From Hirundichthys speculiger (taxonomy: Eukaryota > Chordata > Actinopteri > Beloniformes > Exocoetidae), in contig JAGFBZ010000342.1 in the NCBI GenBank assembly GCA_018398805.1, positions 1-64,000 on the forward strand: DNA of 64,000 nt, in the 5' to 3' direction. The notes beneath the pieces were generated by a model. It saw only the letters and a list, made by a program, of their open reading frames with translations. It did no database searches and had not been told where the DNA came from. Below are positions 22,841 through 33,860 of this stretch, one piece after another; positions within the stretch are counted from its first letter, which is position 1, and every line of letters begins with the position of its first letter. Position numbers and translations under genes: made by a program.

Positions 22841-23439
22841 TTTACGTTTCTTGTCCTAGGTTTTTCTGGAACTTTTGATGCAGGTTACACGGAGCATTCA
22901 CTTTAAGCTGCCATCTTGGTTTACGGTTCCATAGCGCCCCCACTTAATGAATAATTAATTAAACTGCCCCGAGTCCTGACATTGGCTGCCACCGCCAATA
23001 TCTTTACCTCTCTTGAGTAAACACGGACCCAGCGTGACGGAGAGCACCGACCGGACACGAGACTAACTGTACCGATTCAGACCCGAACCCGGAGTCACGT
23101 CTTTTGAATGGACTCGAGACTCGATTCGGGTCGGGTCAGAACCTCGGGTTGTCGGGTTGTCGGGTTGTTCCGAAGACCTCTACTCAGAAGTCAAATTAAT
23201 GCTAAGCGCTAAATTACTAAAATCACAATGGTAATGGCGAGCTGTCTTAGCTGACAGCAGAGCTAATGGCTTCATATGACGTCCAGGCATCTGATTGGTC
23301 AGCTTTATTGCTAAATTTACCTGATGTGGAACATGAAGATTCACCCTCCATGGAGGGTCACGGAGGTGGAATCTAGCTACCCTGAAAAAGAAAAAAAATG
23401 TATGAACCAGGCTGTAAATATGTTTAATTCTCCTGCAAA

Positions 23440-24190
23440 GTTGGACCTTTTAACACGGGACTCATTCTGTTTTACAGCACCTAGTGGTCCGTAGATGAAC
23501 TGCACCAAGAAAACGAACGTACTTCCTGGACGAGCTTCAGTCCGGTTTTAGCACGACTCATCTTCAACCAAGCGTCAGCTGTCAGATAGATGTCCTGAGT
23601 TCGTGGTCCACTCAAGAGCTTAAAGGTGTTTTGCGTTGCTACAAAACGACCACATATCATCAGCCTCCCACTGCCGTGCTTGACAGTGAGAACGAGGCGT
23701 TTCCGCTGAAATGCTGTGTCTGGACGTAAAAACATCTCTACGTTGGTCTCAGCCATCCAGAGAACGTTGTTCCAGAAGTCTGCTGGATGTTCGGATGCAG
23801 TTTTGTTCAGTCCTCTTCTGGACTGTGGACCAAGTGCTGCACACTTTGTCTTTAAGGGTTTTAGGGTTTAGGGTTTTCTACAAAGACCAATGACCACCTT
23901 GAATTATTTCTCATTTTGTGATGTCGAACTTATATATTCCTTTTGAGATTGATGTGCAGCCACAGTTGCTGTTCTGCGGTCATGCTTATGTCTTTCCCTC
24001 TTGGCGTTGTGCAAGCAACAGCCACTGAAGGAGAGTTCACCCAGACCTGATGACCAGCAGCACATTAAGGAGGAACTTAGTGTTGCCCACTTGATTTTTC
24101 TTTTTAGTCTTTCTGGCGCTGGGTTTGTAAATGACAGCGCTGCCAAGAAAAAGATGAAATCCTTTTGTTTTTACGACATTTTATTCCTGA
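23440..24190 (-). pseudogene. Tc1-like transposase remnant
   Basis: The minus strand at 23830-23481 reads NNVLWMAETNVEMFLRPD and TVKHGSGRLMICGRF, matching the central catalytic region of Tc1 transposases (W-[ST]-DE and VKHGGGSIMLWG). Flanking non-coding sequence to about 24190 shares CTTATGTCTTTCCCTCTTGG with other copies. Heavily truncated and mutated. Confidence 0.7.
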
Positions 24191-24550
24191 AATGAAGACA
24201 CAAACACATAAACACACCCCAAAAGAAAACAAAAAAGAACTTTAGATTGAAAGAAGGGCTACAAATGTTTGCAGATCACAGTGTTTCTGTTTCAACGTGG
24301 CGTCTCGGTTTCGAGAAAAGACAAACAAAAGAATGGGAGCGAATCCATCTGAAGAGTCGGCGGCTCTGAATCGATCAGCAATCAGAGAGGCGGCCCGACT
24401 AGCAAATGACCCTTTATTGGGGATCAATAGGAAACGTCTGTGCAGCTGCTTCCTCGCCTTCCTGAACTCATCTTACGGCAAACATCCATGAAGATCTGAT
24501 AGTGAATCACAGGAGGGAGGAACCAGTCCGGGACCAGGAGACGATGGAGC
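24190..24550. other. Unassigned
   Basis: No feature recognised beyond short non-specific open frames. Confidence 0.4.
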
Positions 24551-24554
24551 CGCT

Positions 24555-24623
24555 AACCCCCTAACCCTAACCCCCTAACCCCCCTAACCCTAACCCTAAC
24601 CCAAACCCCCTAACCCTATCCCT
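24555..24623. repeat. Telomere-like CCCTAA tract
   Basis: About ten units of CCCTAA with extra C or A bases. Confidence 0.9.
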
Positions 24624-24784
24624 TCAGGACCCTTCAAGACGACTTGCGGACCTCGGGCCAACATCTGAAACAAACGCAGCCACAGCTGAGACGAGACGGG
24701 TAGCGGAAGTCCGCCGGGAACCGCGGTGTCTCGGGTTTGAACCAATAAGAGACGGATCAGCAGTCTGTCGGAGGCCGTCTGAAG

Positions 24785-24819
24785 ACAACCCTGTGGACCC
24801 CAGAAGGTCCACAGGGTTG
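24785..24819. other. Perfect hairpin
   Basis: ACAACCCTGTGGACC and GGTCCACAGGGTTGT form a 15-bp stem with a 5-base loop (CCAGA). No T-tract follows and no RNA family is recognised. Confidence 0.6.
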
Positions 24820-24851
24820 TTTAAGATGAGCCTCTTTTCAGATTCCCTCCA

Positions 24852-24884
24852 GGTTAGGGGTTAGGGGTTAGGGGTTAGGGTTAA
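24852..24884. repeat. TTAGGGG tract
   Basis: Four to five TTAGGG or TTAGGGG units after CCCTCCAGG. The same lead-in, TTTTCAGATTCCCTCCAGG, recurs at 26980 without the tract. Confidence 0.85.
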
Positions 24885-24886
24885 TT

Positions 24887-24960
24887 CAATTCAATTCAAT
24901 TCAAATTCAGTTCAAAATACTTTATTAATCCCCAAGGGGGAAATTCAAGTTTCAGTACAC
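24887..24960 (-). mobile_element. LINE/SINE 3' tail fragment
   Basis: (AATTC)n followed by ATACTTTATTAATCCCCAAG is the reverse complement of a common fish retroposon 3' end. Confidence 0.6.
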
Positions 24961-25643
24961 CAGGAAAAATCTGGTGTACTGAAACAGCGCTCCTTTTCAT
25001 GCCAGGTCCCGTGGTCCGAGTGTTAACTCCAGGTAACAGCCGTTAAAACAGTTAACAGCCGTTAAAACCAGTATATCTCCATAATGATGACCAGTGAGAT
25101 ATCTCCAGGTCAGAGGAGGAAACACCAATGAACCAGACCGTCTCCTCTGGGAAAACTGAGCTCCATTCAGTCTGGCGAGTAACGGAGCCGACCGTCCCAG
25201 AGCCCGGTTCATCATGCGGACCGGACCAGGCCGTTGTCGTCTCCCCCGGCGGTGCTGGGCCCCACCAGGTCACCAGACGGCCCCTGCCAGGTCAGCTGAC
25301 CCATCCGGCATGTAGACAGCTGGACGGGGGCAGCATGCCGCCGCTGCTACGTTGGGGGCTCCCGTCCCGGCTCCGTGATGCTGCAGCCCGGATCCAGTGG
25401 CGGTGGTTGCCGCGGGTAGCAGTTCAGGGCTACTTAGCTTAGCTTTCCCGAACCGGCCTCCAGCGAACACCGTCCATGTCCGCGGCGGCAGGTCTCCACC
25501 AGCCGCAAGAGGACTGATCCGCCCCTGCCAGACAGTATGTAGACATCCGACCGCAGATCACCACAAACCGGGCACAAACTGGAGCGTCCAGCGTCCAGCG
25601 TCCAGCGTCCAGCGTCGCAGAGATAAGTCCCGGAGCAGCAGCG
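24961..25643. other. Unassigned, GC-rich
   Basis: No gene recognised. A short run of CGTCCAGCGTCCAGCGTCCA (about 25583-25612) is a 9-bp repeat. Confidence 0.4.
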
Positions 25644-26081
25644 AGAAGCGTCCATGCCAGGCGTCGTCTGGGCAACAACTGTTAGGGGTTAGGGTTAGGG
25701 TTAGGGGGTTAGGGGTTAGGGTTAGGTTGAGGGGAAGGCGCAGATCTCCCGGAGGAGATCTCCGAAGGCACGGGCTCTCGGGGACAATGTCATGGGGTAA
25801 AATGAATATATATTTTAAAAAAGGTGGATATCATATATGTCAGGCCAAGGAGCAGAGGCGCAGCAGGGATATATGTTTGTTAAAAAATTCCCATGACCAG
25901 GGGCCCCAAGATCCATAACACCAGGGTGGTGGAGTGGGGTTTTGAATAAATGACAATTAAATTTAATAAAATATCCTTAAGATATTGGTTTCCCAACCAT
26001 CTGAATCAATTAAATTTAAAATTAATATATTTATTGTAATTATAAATCTAAAAAATAAGTGCTAAAAGATAAATAAGTGCT

Positions 26082-26115
<34 letters not shown>

Positions 26116-26908
26116 GAAAGAAACATGCAGTAAATATAAAATCATTCATTTAAAATACAAGATAACATGCAAGAACAACATTTGGATCCAGTGGGGGAAA
26201 AAAAAGAAAGGGTCCACATATCTATAGGAAAAACCTTTAAAATAGTTAAAATCGTAAACCCCATCCAGACTAATGGTAAAAATCAATAAATAAATACACC
26301 CCGGTAAAATGGATCTTTCTTTTGGTAGAGGAAGTCCCATCCAGCCACTGTGATAAGTGCTATTGATAAAACGTTACTTAAAAAAACAATACAAGTAATA
26401 CATCCCCTGTAGGTTAAAAAATCAAAACACAACATGCATAAAACCTAGACAAAAATAAAAACATATAATTTAACACAAGGTCATATAAAAGTTTGAGGGG
26501 ATGCATTAACCTGATCCTGTTAGATATCCAATAAATATATAAATAAATAAATAAATAACTAAAAAAATCAAACCTTAAACTAAAAAACAGTGACTGGATG
26601 GGTGCCTCCAAAAACTTCATGATAGTTTAGTGGGGGGCCCCCGGAAACAGGGACCGTGTTAAGAGGAGGCGAATCCATCAGCCGTATTTTTCATTCAGGC
26701 CCGTAGGGTCCATAGTTTGTAGCAGATGGATCCACCTCCTTTCCGCCGCTCGCCTCCGCCCCACGGTCCAACCAGCATTGCTCTCCAGGCCCATGCTAAA
26801 AACATTTTGTTGGCCATGGAGTTTAAAGAAGCGTCCATGCCAGGCGTCGTCTGGGCAACAACTGTTAGGGGTTAGGGTTAGGGTTAGGGGGTTAGGGGTT
26901 AGGGTTAG
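25644..26908. repeat. Direct repeat pair bracketing a 1.1-kb segment
   Basis: About 82 bp starting AGAAGCGTCCATGCCAGGCG and running into TTAGGGG units occurs at 25644-25725 and again at 26827-26908, nearly identical. Between them lie AT-rich sequence, an (AAT)n tract (26082-26113) and a retroelement-like fragment. This could be a local duplication or the repeated ends of a retroelement. Confidence 0.7.
26678..26797 (-). pseudogene. Possible Penelope-like retroelement C-terminal fragment
   Basis: The minus strand reads SMGLESNAGWTVGRRRAAER then RWIHLLQTMDPTGLNEKYG and a stop. The pattern [ER]xWIhxLxTxxPxGLN near a C-terminus resembles the GIY-YIG endonuclease end of Penelope/Neptune-type elements. 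The piece is short, so the call is tentative. Confidence 0.4.
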
Positions 26909-26950
26909 GGTTAGGGTTGGGGTTGGGGTTAGGGTTAGGGGTTAGAGTTA
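26861..26950. repeat. TTAGGG/TTAGGGG tract
   Basis: About 14 units, including TTGGGG variants, directly after the right copy of the 82-bp direct repeat. Confidence 0.9.
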
Positions 26951-27890
26951 GCCTTGTTAACCTTGTTTAACACGAGCATCTTTTCAGATTCCCTCCAGGT
27001 AACCATGGAGACAGAATCAGACAACTCGGTTGTTTCATATACGCGTCTCCTCCACTGATGAGCAGTCATTGTCTGCAGGTGCGAAACTTCTTCGCCGAGC
27101 GAAATGCTTCAAGCCTTTTGTCTGTTTAATGAAAAATGACTATTTGCGGATCAGCGGGAAGCCGCGCCGAGGGAAGAGATTTAATCACTCAGCGTGAAAC
27201 AGCCTCATTATCTGCCAGAGAGGTCGTTTACAGCAGCCTCGTACGAAGGCGGTCCAGCGAGGACGCTCGGATGTTCTCCGGATGGTTCCTGCTCGCAGAC
27301 GATGCGACGTTTAAATTAACAGCCATCACATGTAATGCACTGTCGGGGTTAAGACCCGACAGCGGTGGTTTAGGCCTTGAGCCGATCTACCACCGTCACC
27401 TTTAGAGCTCCTCGACACTGCAGCTGTTTCAGATGAGAACAACTCACGCAGGTCAACTTGCATTCTTGGGTACGACGTCCAGGCTGTACGACGACGAGCC
27501 CTCTTGAATCATGGGAGACGGCTGATGCAGGGACATGGGCGGGTGTCGGAAAGCATCAACGGACACAAAACATAAACTCATGAAAAAAAACCTTGGTCTT
27601 AGACCTGCAGCCGTTGTTTCGAAGGTTTTGGTTGAAATCAACAGGTTTGAATTAGGAGCCAAGACACCAAAGCAGCTCTTATTTAAACACAATGTAGCTT
27701 GTTGTGCCGTTAAATGAACTAACAGACCAAGATGTAGAACTGTGGGAATATTTATCTTCTTTTACGTTCGGTTTACTTCACTTTACTGTTAAAACAAGCA
27801 ACAATCCCACAGTTCCTGCTTTTATTTTTCTCTTTCATGATAGAAATCTTTTTTCAGGTAACCGCATAAACCTGCTCTGCTATTATTAAC
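26951..27890. other. Unassigned
   Basis: No gene, RNA or repeat family recognised. Confidence 0.4.
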
Positions 27891-27896
27891 TAACAC

Positions 27897-28346
27897 AGAG
27901 TTCCACCATGATGACCAGTTTTAAAGTATAGCCATATATGCCTTCTCAATTATCTTTAAACACACAGAGATGTTTGTTCCTTATTGTGGTTATTTATTAC
28001 CTGGATTGATACTTTACTGAATCAGACATTTACAACTCTGTCCAACAATTCTCACATACTTGTACTCTCATACGGAGCAAAATAAACACACTCAAAAGTT
28101 GTTAAACCTGCACTGCAACTGAATATGCAACAAATATTTTTTTAAAGACAATTTTAATTATCTCAAGCTACACATTTCGTTTGAAACATATTTATAATGC
28201 ATTGTATGTTTCCGATTTTTTGAATTGTGAAATAGTGAAATTGTGGAAAAAATGTGGAAACTCATGACGTCCCCCTACGCGTACCACCAGAGAGCGCTCA
28301 CATACCACTGGTGGTACATGTACCACAGTTTGCGCACCACTGAACT
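27897..28346 (-). mobile_element. hAT-like MITE, copy 1
   Basis: Aligns in reverse orientation with 32738-33212 over about 450 bp (GGTTATTTATTACCT, CTCAAAAGTTGTTA and GTGGAAAAAATGTGGAAA are shared). The outer end GCACCACTGAAC resembles the AGTGGTTCTCAAACT terminus of a common hAT family. Confidence 0.7.
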
Positions 28347-28459
28347 ACTATGTACTTTGATTTAAGAGTTTGTTTTCTTGTAACTGGACTGCAAAAGCAA
28401 AAGAAACAAACTGAGAAATTATAAGTGAAAATGACTCAGTTCTAGTAAATTATCTGTTT

Positions 28460-28806
28460 ATGCAGTAAGATTTTTTTTTAATTAAATGTTTTTTTAATTA
28501 TATTTTAATTTCTTTTTTCATTTTTCAGTTTTTATTTATTAAACTTTACTTATTTTATTTCTAAAATGTGTTTTATTTAATTTTATTTTTCCTTTTTTAT
28601 TTTCATTTTATATTTATTTAGTTCCTTTTCTAAATTCATTTTTTAAATTTAATTTTAATTTTATTTATTCTGTTTTAATTTAATTTAATTTAATTTAATT
28701 CAATTTTGTTTTGATTTAATTTAATTTAATTTAGTTTCTTTTTGTTTTGATTTAATTTAATTTAATTTAATTGAATTGAATTTAATTTAATTTAATTTAA
28801 TTTAAA
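28460..28806. repeat. AT-rich simple repeat, (TTTAA)n
   Basis: T-rich sequence becoming regular TTTAA/TTAAT units from about 28675 to 28803. Confidence 0.9.
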
Positions 28807-28809
28807 ATC

Positions 28810-29575
28810 TACATGTTCCTGGATCTTCATTTTTTATCATGAATTATTATCTTTTCTTGCAGCTGTGTTGCAGTAAGTCTGATGTTTGGTAATTTGATCT
28901 AAAATTGTTTTTTTTGTTTGTTTTTTACTCTTTTCAAACCCTTGAACACCCACCAGCTCTAAACTGGAAACCAGTAAAACCCGAGTCGTAATGGCAGGTG
29001 GCCACTGACGAAGAACCTAAAAAGTGACTTTGATGTCAGTAAAGTCTGTGTGGATGCTGAGACAGAACCGGACCGGAGATGACAGACGCGCTCCGACTGC
29101 GTCTCACCTGTCAGCTGACGTCACCTCACCTGAGACCGGGTCGCTACCTGACGAACGAGCAGTTACCCGGTCACGTGTCTCATGCAGATCTGCTCCTCCG
29201 TTAGGAAACAAATTAAATGTGTGAGCGGCTCCATGTGGGCCTCATTAGTTCTCCCAGAATAATAATAGAACCGATTACTGAGACGAATCCATCAGGGTTT
29301 CACGTTTGGACTTTTATTAAAGTCTGGCTGCGACCGCGGCAGATTATTAAAAGCGGTTTTAGTGCAGTTTCAACTCTCCAGATTCGGGTCAGTGATGAAT
29401 AATGGATGGAACGGCGGCGGTGAGGATGAAAGAAGCGTTTCTGCCGCCTCCTCTCACGGATGCTAATGATCCGGGCTCATTAACATCTGCAGCGGTTCCC
29501 GCTCATCTCTCTGACTCATTATGAGGAACAATTACACGACCCTGGAGCTCAAAAAGACAAAACATGTTTTAAATC
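28810..29575. other. Unassigned
   Basis: No gene or repeat family recognised. Confidence 0.4.
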
Positions 29576-29576
29576 C

Positions 29577-30180
29577 TAAGTACCCCCATGACTGTAGATC
29601 CAGGTACTGTGGCTGCAAAAACGGCCCCAAATCATGATGCTTCCGCCGCCGTGCCCCACAGTGGGTCTGAGATGCTTCAGTTCCTTTAAGACCAGAACAA
29701 GAAGCTTCAGTCTGGTCTCATCTGTCCAGACGATGTTGTTCCAGACGTCTCGTAGTTTGTTCAGATGCAGTTTTGTGAACCTCAGATGTTCCTCCAAGTT
29801 CTTCGTAGACAGAAGAGTTTTTCTCCTATTTATCCTTCCAGCTAAACTGTTTTTGTTCAGTCATTTTTTTTTTATTGTTCCGTTATGAGTTTTAACATTT
29901 AACCTGCTCGGTGAGGACTGTAGGCTCCAGCATCGGGCGCTAAAATATATATTTTTTTTTATTTCTCTGAGCACGTGGCCTCACCTTGGACGTAAATCTG
30001 CAGGGACGTCCACTCCCAGGGATGCCAGATAGTTCGGAAATGGTTTTACGACTCTTTTCTACATTTACGCGCAACGATGAATCGCTTCTCTGAGAGCACT
30101 GCTTATGTCGTTCCCTCTTGGCATTGTGTTAACACGCACCTGACTGCTCAGGAGCAGAACAGTGACAAAAACCCGACTCC
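29577..30180 (-). pseudogene. Tc1-like transposon remnant
   Basis: The minus strand from about 29810 reads VWNNIVWTDETRLKLL and PTVGHGGGSIMIWGRF, the conserved catalytic core of Tc1 transposases. The flank at 30103 has CTTATGTCGTTCCCTCTTGG, shared with the 23.4-kb remnant. Truncated at both ends. Confidence 0.75.
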
Positions 30181-30234
30181 AGCTTAAATCCATGGTGAGC
30201 TGCTCCTTTTGACACGCTGGACGTCAGAGGACGA

Positions 30235-30640
30235 CGATCAGGACAAAAAAGCGGTGGAGAGCAGGAGGGAGGAGGGTTTCCACGTCACTGCTGACCACCA
30301 GCCAATCACAGCGCAGCACCAGCAGCAGAGAGGCGGGGAGGGAGGGGGGGAGGGGGGGGGAGGGAGGATGCTGAATCTGTAAATAGACGAGAAGAAAAAG
30401 TTTGTCAGATGAGACCGAAAACGATGAGGAGAAGACAGGAGGAGCTAGGAGACTGAAGAGGACACAGAGCAAGGAGACAGGAGAGAGAGAGGGAACGAGG
30501 AGGAGCGAGGGATGAGGAAGGAGGAGGAGGAGGTGTGAGGAGAGAGGAGACGCAGTCCGAGATGAAGCTGCAGAGATAAAAGAGACGTGACAGGAAGAGA
30601 GGACTGAAGAAGTGGACGCTGAGCTGAGCTGGTCTCCAGG
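30235..30640. repeat. Purine-rich low-complexity tract
   Basis: GGAGG, GAGGAG and GAGAGG runs on the + strand. The open frame on the opposite strand is Ser/Pro-rich because of this composition and is not called a gene. Confidence 0.8.
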
Positions 30641-30701
30641 TTGAAGGTTTGGATCTTTGCTCTTCTCTCTTCGGGTCAAAGTTACAGCTGAGAAGCTTCC
30701 T

Positions 30702-31243
30702 GGTTCAGATGTGGTGCAGATGTGGTTCAGATGTGGTGCAGATGTGGTTCAGATGTGGTGCAGATGTGGTGCAGATGTGGTGCAGATGTGGTGCAGATGT
30801 GGTTCAGATGTGGTTCAGATGTGGTTTAGATGTGTTGCAGATGTGGTTTAGATGTGGTGCAGATGTGGATCAAATGTGGTGCAGATGTGGTTCAGATGTG
30901 GTTCAGATGTGGTTCAGATGTGGTTCAGATGTGGTTCAGATGTGGTTCAGATGTGGTTCAGATGTGGTGCAGATGTGGTTCAGATGTGGTTCAGATGTGG
31001 TGCAGATGTGGTGCAGATGTGGTTCAGATGTGGTTCAGATGTGGTGCAGATGTGGTGCAGATGTGGTTCAGATGTGGTTCAGATGTGGTGCAGATGTGGT
31101 GCAGATGTGGTGCAGATGTGGTTCAGATGTGGTTCAGATGTGGTTCAGATGTGGTGCAGATGTGGTTCAGATGTGGTTCAGATGTGGTGCAGATGTGGTG
31201 CAGATGTGGTTCAGATGTGGTTCAGATGTGGTTCAGATGTGGT
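30702..31243 (+). repeat. 12-bp minisatellite TTCAGATGTGGT, about 45 copies
   Basis: Units alternate between TTCAGATGTGGT and TGCAGATGTGGT. As 12 is divisible by three and the unit lacks stops in the + frames, long open frames (up to 210 codons of MWFRCGSDVVQ-type repeats) run through it. They are an artefact of the repeat. Confidence 0.97.
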
Positions 31244-32235
31244 CTGAGGGGTTCTGTAGAGGTCTGGAAGGGTCTGTATGAGTACAGAGGGGTCTGGGGG
31301 GTCTGGAGGTTTCTGGAGGGGTCTGTAGCGGTCTGTATAGGTCTGTAGCGGTCTGTAGCGGTCCAGAGGGGTCTGTAGTAGAGATGCGCGGTTGAACCGC
31401 GCACCCGCGGGCGGAGCGGTTAATCCACATATCGGGCGGATGACTCGTCAAAAAATAATACTTTAATTAAATTCGGGCGGGTTGCAGTTGAAAAAATATT
31501 TTACATATTATTAAAAAGGATGGCGGGTTTGAAAATTGGTGAGAAAACGTTCCTGCGAATGGATAGCGGGCGGATAGAGATTTTAAGAAGTGGTTGCGGG
31601 TTAAAATATACGTCATCCGCGGATCTCTAGTCTGTAGAGGTCTGTAGAGGTCTGGAGGGGTCTGGAGGGGTCCAGAGGGGGTCTGTAGAGGTCTGTAGGG
31701 GTATGGAGGGGTCTGTAGGGGTCTGTAGAAGTCTGGAGGGTCTGTAGAGGTCTGTAGAGGTCTGGAGGGGTCTGGAGGGGTCCAGAGGGGGTCTGTAGAG
31801 GTCTGGAGGGGTCTGGAGGGGTCTGGAGGGGTCCAGAGGGGGTCTGTAGAGGTCTGTAGAGGTCTGGAGGGGTCTGGAGGGGTCCAGAGGGGGTCTGTAG
31901 AGGTCTGTAGGGGTCTGTAGGGGTCTGTAGGGGTCTGTAGAAGTCTGGAGGGTCTGTAGCGGTCTGTAGCGGTCCAGAGGGGTCTGTAGAGGTCTGGAGA
32001 GGTCTGGAGGGGTCCAGAGGGGGTCTGTAGAGGTCTGTAGAGGTCTGGAGGGGTCCAGAGGGGGTCTGTAGAGGTCTGTAGAGGTCTGGAGGGGTCCAGA
32101 GGGGGTCTGTAGAGGTCTGTAGAGGTCTGTAGGGGTCTGTAGGGGTCTGTAGAAGTCTGGAGGGTCTGGAGAGGCCTGTAGGGGTCTGTAGAAGTCTGGA
32201 GGGTCTGGAGAGGTCTGGAGGGGTCTGGAGGCGTC
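31244..32235 (+). repeat. GGTCTGTAGAGG minisatellite, interrupted
   Basis: Units of GGTCTGTAGAGG, GGTCTGGAGGGG and GGTCCAGAGGGG cover about 1 kb with higher-order grouping. A hAT MITE splits it at 31379-31629. Long minus-strand frames (Thr/Asp/Pro/Leu repeats) are compositional. Confidence 0.95.
31379..31629 (+). mobile_element. hAT MITE (TAGAGATGCGCGG family), copy 1
   Basis: Ends TAGAGATGCGCGG and CCGCGGATCTCTA. Target duplication GTCTGTAG is at 31371-31378 and 31630-31637, copied from the surrounding minisatellite unit. 251 bp. Confidence 0.93.
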
Positions 32236-32735
32236 CGGAATCACTGTCCAAAGCCATGATTTTCCTCTTTTCTAGCTGCTGAATCGCCACGGTAACTCAA
32301 CCTGAATCCCTAACCTGCCTTGGAGCAGTTGGGGCTGAAAATTTCTGATTCAGCTGTTTGTAAAGTCCTTCACTGATTTTTGTTCTCTGTGGTCATCTGA
32401 GCTCCGCCTTGACGGACGGACAGACAGACAGACTCATCCGCTTTATTGTTCAGGGATCTCTGGGTTGCAATAGGGACAGAGACGGTGAGATATCGTGACT
32501 CGGAGCAGAAGAGGTTTGAAATCTTGCTCAGGTGGAAACAGCTGACTGGAGTGTTGAGTGAACAACTTGATGCTGATGTTTGCATCTGTGAGTCCATCTT
32601 CAGTGCTCTGCGCTTGGACAGGTGGGCTCTGTGATAATCTGGAACCGTAATGGCAGAAGGTCGGCGTCTTCGTGAAGGCGTTCCTCCAGTTCAGGTCCAT
32701 ATTAGATGAGTCTCACGTGAACGGGTCGTTAGCCA
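32236..32735. other. Unassigned
   Basis: No feature recognised. Confidence 0.4.
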
Positions 32736-32737
32736 TC

Positions 32738-33212
32738 TCTGTTTCAAACTATGGTATGCGTACCTCTGGTGGTACGCTGGGAAACGTCATGACTTTCCAC
32801 ATTTTTTCCACAATTTCACTTTTAAAAAATTGGAAACATACAATGCTTTGTAAATACGTTTCAAACTAAATGTGTAGCTTGAGATAATTAAAATTGTGTT
32901 TTTTAAAAAGATATTTGTTGCACATTCAGTTGCAGTACAGATGTAACAACTTTTGAGTGTGTATATTTTCTCTGTATGAGAGTATGAGTATGTGAGAATT
33001 GTTGGACAGAGTTGTAAATGTCTGCTTCAGTAAAGTAACAATTCAGGTAATAAATAACCACAATAAGGAATAAACATCTCTGTGTGTTTAAAGCTAATTA
33101 TGAAGGCATATATGTATATTTTTTAAAACTGGTCATCATGGTGGTACTCAGAGAGATGAACAGTTTCTCAGCTGGTACGCAGCATTAAAAGTTTGAGAAC
33201 CACTGGTCTAAG
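32738..33212 (+). mobile_element. hAT-like MITE, copy 2
   Basis: Inverted relative to 27897-28346. The right end has GTTTGAGAACCACTGGTC, the terminus of the AGTGGTTCTCAAAC hAT family. Copies 1 and 2 differ by small indels and substitutions. Confidence 0.75.
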
Positions 33213-33244
33213 TCATGCAGTCAGGTCTAGTTTTGGAGAAATAA

Positions 33245-33345
33245 TTATGAATGAATGAGGTTAATAACTTCTGTTAAAGACTCTTGAAGGTAGAACAGTA
33301 GGTCGTCTGCGGAAAGGCTCATCTTGTGGCAAACATGCAGCGTTT
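33245..33345 (-). pseudogene. LINE reverse transcriptase fragment
   Basis: The minus strand reads KMSLSADDLLFYLQESLTEV, the catalytic [FY]ADD region with the usual following hydrophobics. A short relic. Confidence 0.6.
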
Positions 33346-33395
33346 GGACTCCTTTTATTTTATTACGGCTAGACGGAGGACGGTCTAGCCTGGTA

Positions 33396-33858
33396 CAGTG
33401 ATCCCTCACCAATTTGTGCTTTAATTTCCACGGTTTTAGTTTATTCACTGATTTTTTTTTTCAGAAATATATAATAAAAAAAAATCAATAAAAAATTGCG
33501 GAAACATCACAGGATGTTGTGCACGTTCTCTCACAGCAAAGAAATGTTGTGAGCCAGCCTGGCCCATTTAAGAAGGTGGCCTTATGGGTAATGTAGTGTG
33601 TGTCGTGGGACGGCAGAATGAAAGCGAGGTTCGATAAAAGAGCGGTTTGTTTACTACGGTTCAGAGACCAGAGGCTGTGAAGGTAACAGAAAGACCACAG
33701 TTGAGCCTTTGTCTTGTTTCGCTACTTTTTTGCGGTTTTTAAACATATTTTAAACACATTATTTAGGCTCGGGGGGCTCCGGCTCCAGTTCGCGGATTTT
33801 GATTTTTGCAGGGGGGGAGCGCCGGTCCCCATTAACCGCGAAAAATAAGGGATCACTG
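33396..33858. mobile_element. 463-bp mariner-type MITE
   Basis: Ends CAGTGATCCCTC and, on the minus strand, CAGTGATCCCTTATTTTTCG. TA at both flanks (33394-33395 and 33859-33860). Contains GTTTTAGTTTATTCACTG and GCGGTTTTTAAACAT, both typical of a common TA-flanked MITE. Confidence 0.88.
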
Positions 33859-33860
33859 TA

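Larger units (their letters stand above)
17839..22943 (-). mobile_element. L1-like LINE (ORF1 + ORF2), nearly full length
   Basis: Inserted in hAT copy A. Target duplication TTAATGAATAATT occurs at 17826-17838 and 22944-22956, and the unoccupied sequence TTAATGAATAATTAATT is present once in copy B near 43001. On the minus strand the element starts GTGGGGGCGCTATGG with ACCAAGATGGCAG and ends in an A-rich tail. It holds an ORF1 and an APE-plus-RT ORF2. Confidence 0.93.
17292..23182. mobile_element. hAT element, copy A, split by a LINE
   Basis: Ends TAAAGGTCTTCACGGGTCC at the left and CGAAGACCTCTA at the right. The 8-bp duplication CTCAGAAG flanks it (17284-17291 and 23183-23190), diagnostic of hAT. 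The outer parts are rich in GACCCGAACCC-type sequence. Copy B (42242-43768) aligns with the outer parts and lacks the LINE, so the original element was about 0.8 kb. Confidence 0.92.

Noticed and set aside
22449..22859. 136-codon + strand ORF
   Set aside because: Antisense shadow of LINE ORF1.
24785..24819. Hairpin as a microRNA precursor or terminator
   Set aside because: A 15-bp stem is too short for a pre-miRNA and no T-tract follows.
25397..25918. 173-codon + strand ORF
   Set aside because: Crosses TTAGGG repeats and a direct-repeat boundary; composition-driven, no family features.
30224..30679. 151-codon Ser/Pro-rich minus-strand ORF
   Set aside because: Arises from a purine-rich low-complexity tract; no domain, no splice context.
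30649..31348. Open frames of up to 210 codons (MWFRCGSDVVQ repeats)
   Set aside because: Produced by a 12-bp minisatellite lacking stop codons; all three + frames are open and nothing resembles a protein family.
31613..32290. Minus-strand open frames of 205-225 codons rich in Thr, Asp, Pro and Leu
   Set aside because: Translation of the GGTCTGTAGAGG minisatellite; purely repetitive.
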